A stretch of 64,000 bases of DNA, from contig NZ_BQHY01000002.1 in the NCBI RefSeq assembly GCF_021602155.1, positions 372,001 through 436,000 of the forward strand. Direction: 5' to 3'. Source of the DNA: Pseudomonas parakoreensis (GTDB taxonomy: Bacteria; Pseudomonadota; Gammaproteobacteria; Pseudomonadales; Pseudomonadaceae). The translations under genes and the position numbers were made by a program. Below, piece after piece: positions 60,000 through 64,000 of the stretch (position 1 is the stretch's first letter; each line of letters opens with the position of its first letter). The notes beneath the pieces were generated by a model. That model ran no database searches. It saw only the letters and a list, made by a program, of their open reading frames with translations, and had not been told where the DNA came from.

Positions 60000-61002
60000 C
60001 CCTGGACGGTCGATACCCGAAAAACGCGCTGTAGCATTTGCTGAAATGGCTCGGCGAAACGAAACCACAGGCCACCAGCACTTCCATCTGCGACAGCTCG
60101 GTGTGCTGCAACAGGCGCCGGGCTTCAGTGATGCGCAATTCCAGGTAATAGCGTTGCGGCGTGGTGCCCAACTGCTCCTTGAACAAACGCTCCAACTGGC
60201 GCCGCGAGCGCCCGGCGTACACCGCCAGTTGCTCCAGCTCCAGCGGCTCCTCGAGGTTGGCGTCCATCAGTTTGACCACCTCGCGCAACGGTGCGCTGAC
60301 GCAGAGGTTTTCATCCGGTTTGATCCGCCGATAGCGCGACTCCTCGAACGCCAGAATGTCCTCGATACCCTCGACCAGCGCCTTGCCGTGCAGGCCCTTG
60401 ATCCAGTCCAGCGCCATGTGGAAGGCGCCGGAGGGGCTCGACGCCGTGAGCCGGTCGCGATCGATCACATAAGGCTCGCTGCTGACCTGAGTGGCCTTGG
60501 CAATTTCCGTGAGCGCCGGACGGTGTTCCGGATGAATCGCGCAACGGTAACCATCGAGCAGGCCGGCCCGCCCGAGAAACCACGCACCGTTCCACAATCC
60601 AGCCAGACTGGCACCGCGTTCCGCTGCCGTGCGCAGCAGGCTGATCAACTCTTCGCTGGCCTTCAGCTCAGTGCGGTAACCGCCACACACCACCAGCAAG
60701 TCCAGATCCGCAAGGCTGGCGGCGTCAATCCGCGCATCCGGGCGAATCACCAACCCCAGGTCGCTGATCACCTCTCCCTCGCCCAGCCCGAACGTACGCG
60801 AGCTGAACAGTCCGGCGCGCAACAGATTGGCGGTGATAATCGTGTCCAGCGCCTGGGTGAAGGCCGGCAGCGAAAAATGCTCCAGCAACAGAAAACCGGT
60901 GCGGGTGATGCGGGTCTCGGCGGCTTGCTCATTCAGATAGCGGAGGTTTTTGCCCTTCATGCCTCCGCTGAATTGACGTCGTTCGATCAAGGTCTGGTCC
61001 AT
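59980..61002 (-). CDS. GlxA/AraC-family regulator with DJ-1/PfpI-like domain
   Basis: A 340-aa regulator. N-terminal class-I glutamine-amidotransferase-like (DJ-1/PfpI) ligand domain about 30-210 (DLLVVCGGYRTELKASEELI, GASLAGLWNGAWFLGRAGLL; the nucleophile Cys is replaced by Asn in LWNGAW). C-terminal AraC double HTH about 235-335 (LEQLAVYAGRSRRQLERLFK, QMEVLVACGFVSPSHFSKCY). Immediately downstream of the agmatine operon on the same strand (50 nt), so likely its regulator, like AguR-type regulators; the ligand is probably agmatine or a derivative. Confidence 0.88.
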   Translation of the reverse strand: MDQTLIERRQFSGGMKGKNLRYLNEQAAETRITRTGFLLLEHFSLPAFTQALDTIITANLLRAGLFSSRTFGLGEGEVISDLGLVIRPDARIDAASLADLDLLVVCGGYRTELKASEELISLLRTAAERGASLAGLWNGAWFLGRAGLLDGYRCAIHPEHRPALTEIAKATQVSSEPYVIDRDRLTASSPSGAFHMALDWIKGLHGKALVEGIEDILAFEESRYRRIKPDENLCVSAPLREVVKLMDANLEEPLELEQLAVYAGRSRRQLERLFKEQLGTTPQRYYLELRITEARRLLQHTELSQMEVLVACGFVSPSHFSKCYSAFFGYRPSREKRLVK

Positions 61003-61052
61003 CGGTCATGTTGTTATGCGCCGATAGTTGGCTTGATGGGCCAAAGAGTCAA

Positions 61053-62174
61053 TCACGCTTGCGGCTGATGACTGGTCACGCAGTGAATCCCGCCGCCACC
61101 GGCAGCGATCGCATCGATGTTCAGCAGCTCGACTTTGCGTTCCGGGTACAGCTTGGACAACAAGTCGTAGGCCTTCTGATCAGCTGCCTTGTCGCCGAAT
61201 TCCGGGGCGATGATCGCGCCGTTGATTACGAAGTAGTTGATGTAACCGGCGGCGAAATCCGGGTTGTTCTGGTTGAACTTGCTCTTGCGCGGTTTGAGTG
61301 GCGGCGAAATCGTGTGGATCTGCAGCGGGCGACCGTCAGCGTCGGTGGCTTTCTTGAGAATTTCCAGGTGCGCCAGCGTGACCTGGTGATCATAGGACTG
61401 CGGATCGGTGTCGAGGTTGACGATCACCACGCCGGGCCTGACGAACCGCGCATAGAAATCGACGTGGGCGTCGGTGATGTCCTTGCCCTTGATCCCCGGC
61501 AGCCAGATGATTTTGCGCAGGCCCAGACGTTCCTTCAGTTCGGCCTCGACATCGGCCTTGCTCCAGCCGGGATTGCGGTTGCTGTTGATCCAGCTGCTCT
61601 CGGTCATGATCCCGGTGCCGTGGCCGTCGACTTCGATGCCACCGCCCTCGCCCACCAATTCACTGCGCAGGTACGTCGCTTGCGCGTCGCTGGCCACTCG
61701 CGCAGCGATTTTCGCGTCCTTGCTGTGCCGCTGCTTGTTGCCCCAACCGTTGAAATTGAAGTCCACGGCGCCGAGTCCGCCCTTGTCGTCGATGACGAAA
61801 TTGGCGCCGATATCGCGCATCCAGATATCGTCGAGCGCGGCGGTCACGTAGGTGACGTTGCCGGTGCCGCAATACTCTTCGGCGAGGCTGCGTTCGCCAC
61901 TGCGACACAACACCGTGACTGGCTCATAACGGGCAATGGTGCGGGCAATCCGGCCCAGCGCCGCCTGCACATCCGCGGTGAAATCTTCCCAGATCGCCTC
62001 CTGTGCGCCGAAAGCGATGAAGGCGCGCTCATGCGGGTCGCCCTCGTCGGGCATGAACCAATCCCCCGTGCTGGCCGCCAGCAGTTTGCCGGGTGCCAGG
62101 CCAAGGCCCATGATCGCGGCGCTGATGCCTGCAGCGACCGATACCTGTTTGATGAAATCACGACGCGTCGACAT
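61053..62174 (-). CDS. aguA: Tat-exported agmatine deiminase (Agu2A'-like)
   Basis: A 373-aa peptidyl-arginine-deiminase-family enzyme converting agmatine to N-carbamoylputrescine and ammonia. Twin-arginine signal MSTRRDFIKQVSVAAGISAA, so periplasmic. Catalytic residues: DIWMRDIGANFVI, GGGIEVDGHGTGIMTE, HVDFYARFV and Cys365 in GGGGIHCVTSH. Cytoplasmic AguA lacks the signal; P. aeruginosa strains with agu2ABCA' have one such Tat-exported copy (from memory). Next to it lie a polyamine-binding protein and an AguB-like hydrolase. Confidence 0.9.
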   Translation of the reverse strand: MSTRRDFIKQVSVAAGISAAIMGLGLAPGKLLAASTGDWFMPDEGDPHERAFIAFGAQEAIWEDFTADVQAALGRIARTIARYEPVTVLCRSGERSLAEEYCGTGNVTYVTAALDDIWMRDIGANFVIDDKGGLGAVDFNFNGWGNKQRHSKDAKIAARVASDAQATYLRSELVGEGGGIEVDGHGTGIMTESSWINSNRNPGWSKADVEAELKERLGLRKIIWLPGIKGKDITDAHVDFYARFVRPGVVIVNLDTDPQSYDHQVTLAHLEILKKATDADGRPLQIHTISPPLKPRKSKFNQNNPDFAAGYINYFVINGAIIAPEFGDKAADQKAYDLLSKLYPERKVELLNIDAIAAGGGGIHCVTSHQPQA

Positions 62175-62221
62175 AACGGGCTTTCCTGAAAGGAGCCGGC
62201 GACCGGGCGCCGACCGTTGAA

Positions 62222-63325
62222 TCATGGGTGGGTGGCGGTTTTGAATTTGGTCCAGGTGCGCATGCGGGCGCGCATATCGGCCTGGGGAATGTCCTTGCCC
62301 GGGATCAATCGAGCATAGGTTGCCTCGTCGAGGTAGATGTCCGGGTTATTGCGCATCGCCGCGTCGACGCTGCCCCGCGCCTTGGCGTTGGAAGTCGGGT
62401 AACCGGTGAAATTACTGATCGCCGCCATGTTCTGCGGGCGCATCACGAAGTTGATGAAGGCGTAGGCGTATTCCGGGTGCTGCGCATCGACCGGAATCGC
62501 CATGGTGTCCATCCACACCGTGGTGCCTTCGCGCGGGATGCGGTACTCGAAGCGGGTGCTCTTGCCAGCGCTGTCCGAGGTGCGCTGGGCCTGGGTCATG
62601 TCGCCGCTGTAACCCAGCGACAGGCACAGGTTGCCATTGACCAGATCGGTCACCGGTTGCGACTGGAACTTGCGCACGTAAGGCCGCAGCTTCATCAGCA
62701 CCTCACCGGCCGCTGCCAGATCCGCCGGTTTCGCGCTGCGCGGATCACGGCCCAGATAATTGAGCACGACTGCCAGCACTTCGTCCGGCGAATCGATCAG
62801 CGAAACGCCGCAGTCGGCAAACTTCACCGCCAGCTCCGGCTTGAACAGCATGTCCAGGCTATTGACGGGTGCATCGGCCATGCGCTGTTTGATCTGCGCT
62901 GCGTTGTAAGTCAGGCCGATGGTGCCCCAGGTATAGGGCACGGTGGCCTGGCTGGAGTGTTCGTAATGGCTGCGCAGTTTCTGCAAACCGGGCTCGATGT
63001 CGGCCAGCGCTGTCAGCTTCGATTGATCCAGCGGCATCAGGCTGCCGGCACGCATCAGGCGCTCGGCCACGGTGTCGCCGGGGAAAATCAGGTCATAGCC
63101 GCTGCCACCTGAAAGCAGCTTCGCTTCGAGGGTTTCACTGCCGTCCATGACGTCGTAGATCACCTTGATCCCGGTTTCGGCGGTGAAGCGGCTCAGGGTG
63201 TCTTCGGCAAAATAATCGGCCCAGTTGTACAGCCGCAGGGTTTTGTCCTCGGCATGCAGCGACGGGATCACGCAAATCAATGTCAAGCCCAGAACACCGA
63301 GCAGTCGTTGGTGGTGCGAAGCCAT
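62222..63325 (-). CDS. Polyamine ABC transporter substrate-binding protein (PotF/SpuD-like, Agu2C-like)
   Basis: A 367-aa periplasmic binding protein. Signal peptide 1-25 (HQRLLGVLGLTLICVIPSLH). Family motifs: LRLYNWADYFAEDTLSRFTA, GSGYDLIFPGDTVAERLMRA, VPYTWGTIGLTYNAAQIKQR, and GYSGDMTQAQRT. Binds putrescine, spermidine or agmatine for uptake. No permease or ATPase gene is adjacent, so it must serve a transporter elsewhere or act as a periplasmic donor to the neighbouring deiminase. ATG 63325 begins 2 nt after the aguB stop codon. Confidence 0.9.
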   Translation of the reverse strand: MASHHQRLLGVLGLTLICVIPSLHAEDKTLRLYNWADYFAEDTLSRFTAETGIKVIYDVMDGSETLEAKLLSGGSGYDLIFPGDTVAERLMRAGSLMPLDQSKLTALADIEPGLQKLRSHYEHSSQATVPYTWGTIGLTYNAAQIKQRMADAPVNSLDMLFKPELAVKFADCGVSLIDSPDEVLAVVLNYLGRDPRSAKPADLAAAGEVLMKLRPYVRKFQSQPVTDLVNGNLCLSLGYSGDMTQAQRTSDSAGKSTRFEYRIPREGTTVWMDTMAIPVDAQHPEYAYAFINFVMRPQNMAAISNFTGYPTSNAKARGSVDAAMRNNPDIYLDEATYARLIPGKDIPQADMRARMRTWTKFKTATHP

Positions 63326-63327
63326 GT

Positions 63328-64000
63328 TCAAACCCCTTGAGTGGTCCAGCGTGCGTGGAGGTGGTGGCCGTCCTGACTGAGCAGCGCGCCATACATGTCC
63401 GGGCGCCGGTCGCGGTAAATGCCCCAGCTCAGGCGCTCTTCGCGCATCGCGTCGAGATCGAGGCTGTGCACCAGCACGCCAGTGCTGTCGCGGTCGGCTT
63501 CGGCCAGCAATTGGCCCTTGTGATCGCTGATGAACGACGAACCGTAGAAGCTCATCTGCAGCGACTGATCGGTGCTCGCCGCTTCTCGCCCGACCCGGTT
63601 GGCCGCCACCACCGGCAGCAGATTGGCGGCGGCATGGCCGCGCATGGTCATCTGCCAGTGATCGCGCGAATCCAGCGCCGCGCAACCTGGCTCGGAGCCG
63701 ATAGCCGTGGGAAACAGCAACACTTCAGCGCCCATCAGCGCCAGACAACGCGCGGTCTCGGGAAACCATTGATCCCAGCAGATGCCCACGCCGAGGCGGC
63801 CGAACGCGCTGTCCCAGACTTTGAAGCCACTGTCGCCGGGGCTGAAATATTCCTTCTCCTGATAGCCGATGGCGTTGGGGATGTGCGTCTTGCGATACAC
63901 CCCCGACAGGCGCCCGTCGGCATCGGCCACGCTCAACGAATTGAAGTAGGCATTGCCAGCCTTTTCGAACCAGCTCAGCGGCAGCACCACGCCCAGCTCT
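63328..64000 (-). CDS. aguB: N-carbamoylputrescine amidohydrolase (AguB-like), 5' end cut by window
   Basis: At least 224 residues of a nitrilase-superfamily enzyme hydrolysing N-carbamoylputrescine to putrescine, CO2 and ammonia. Visible: the catalytic Lys in YRKTHIPN, catalytic Cys in GVGICWDQWFPE, and EKEYFSPGDSGFKV. The N-terminal third (including the catalytic Glu) lies beyond the window end. First known gene of the operon aguB, binding protein, aguA', regulator; a second deiminase gene (agu2A) may lie farther upstream. Confidence 0.9.
   Translation of the reverse strand, partial: ELGVVLPLSWFEKAGNAYFNSLSVADADGRLSGVYRKTHIPNAIGYQEKEYFSPGDSGFKVWDSAFGRLGVGICWDQWFPETARCLALMGAEVLLFPTAIGSEPGCAALDSRDHWQMTMRGHAAANLLPVVAANRVGREAASTDQSLQMSFYGSSFISDHKGQLLAEADRDSTGVLVHSLDLDAMREERLSWGIYRDRRPDMYGALLSQDGHHLHARWTTQGV

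Overview
The window looks like a chromosomal piece of a fluorescent Pseudomonas (P. fluorescens group). It has about 60% GC, tightly packed operons, and the REP/BIME-type inverted repeats typical of this group (GTGGGAGCGAGC and TGTAGGAGCTGCC families). Several gene clusters match P. aeruginosa clusters I know from memory: a ccoN4Q4 cluster, a PA0691-PA0701-like cluster and an agu2ABCA'-like cluster. I see no prophage, no intact insertion sequence, no CRISPR array, no rRNA, and one tRNA (Ser, anticodon TGA).

Layout. 1-9.3 kb: housekeeping and stress genes (tpx, a DGPF/YCII protein, a DUF3313 lipoprotein, a membrane protein). They are followed by a DUF934 gene with a sulfite/nitrite reductase gene broken by one in-frame TAA, a divergent orphan cbb3 oxidase pair (ccoN, ccoQ-like), an Asp/Glu racemase and a GNAT gene. 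9.8-16.9 kb: a tandemly duplicated accessory unit. Each copy has a long structured leader, a small DUF6124-type gene, a terminator, a 24-bp perfect palindrome and a large Ig-like repeat protein with an AT-rich, unrelated C-terminal end. 16.9-27.1 kb: a LysR gene and a PpiC/YbjN/coiled-coil/porin/TonB/ExbD/ExbB/TpsB/Phd-transposase-like operon. It resembles the P. aeruginosa Pdt region but lacks an adjacent TpsA exoprotein gene.

27.3-38.2 kb: a Tat-exported redox operon (cytochrome c, FAD lactone-oxidase-like enzyme, DSD1-like PLP enzyme), gapN, a FUSC membrane protein, an SGNH acyltransferase, a DMT exporter with an Lrp regulator, a YceK lipoprotein, a BI-1 protein and tRNA-Ser. 38.7-43.2 kb: a GntR-controlled catabolic set (MFS transporter, lactonase-type amidohydrolase, GntP permease). 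45.4-54.4 kb: a low-oxygen/stress island (Hsp20, two alanine-zipper lipoproteins, UspA, a metallo-beta-lactamase/beta-CASP protein, a BON protein, a K+ channel, phosphoketolase, alcohol dehydrogenase). Five ANR/FNR-like boxes sit at promoter-appropriate spacing in it. 54.5-60 kb: a diguanylate cyclase, an SDR, an AraC regulator, a cupin and an epoxide-hydrolase-like enzyme. 60-64 kb: a periplasmic agmatine deiminase / polyamine-binding protein / N-carbamoylputrescine amidohydrolase operon with its AraC regulator. The last gene is cut by the window end.

The most novel signal is the leader of the duplicated DUF6124 units. Short segments occur three times (sense, complement, sense), so the middle strand can pair either with the 5' copy or with the 3' copy, and one 3' copy contains the Shine-Dalgarno. 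The two leaders have diverged in sequence while keeping these pairings, as expected for a translation-controlling RNA switch.
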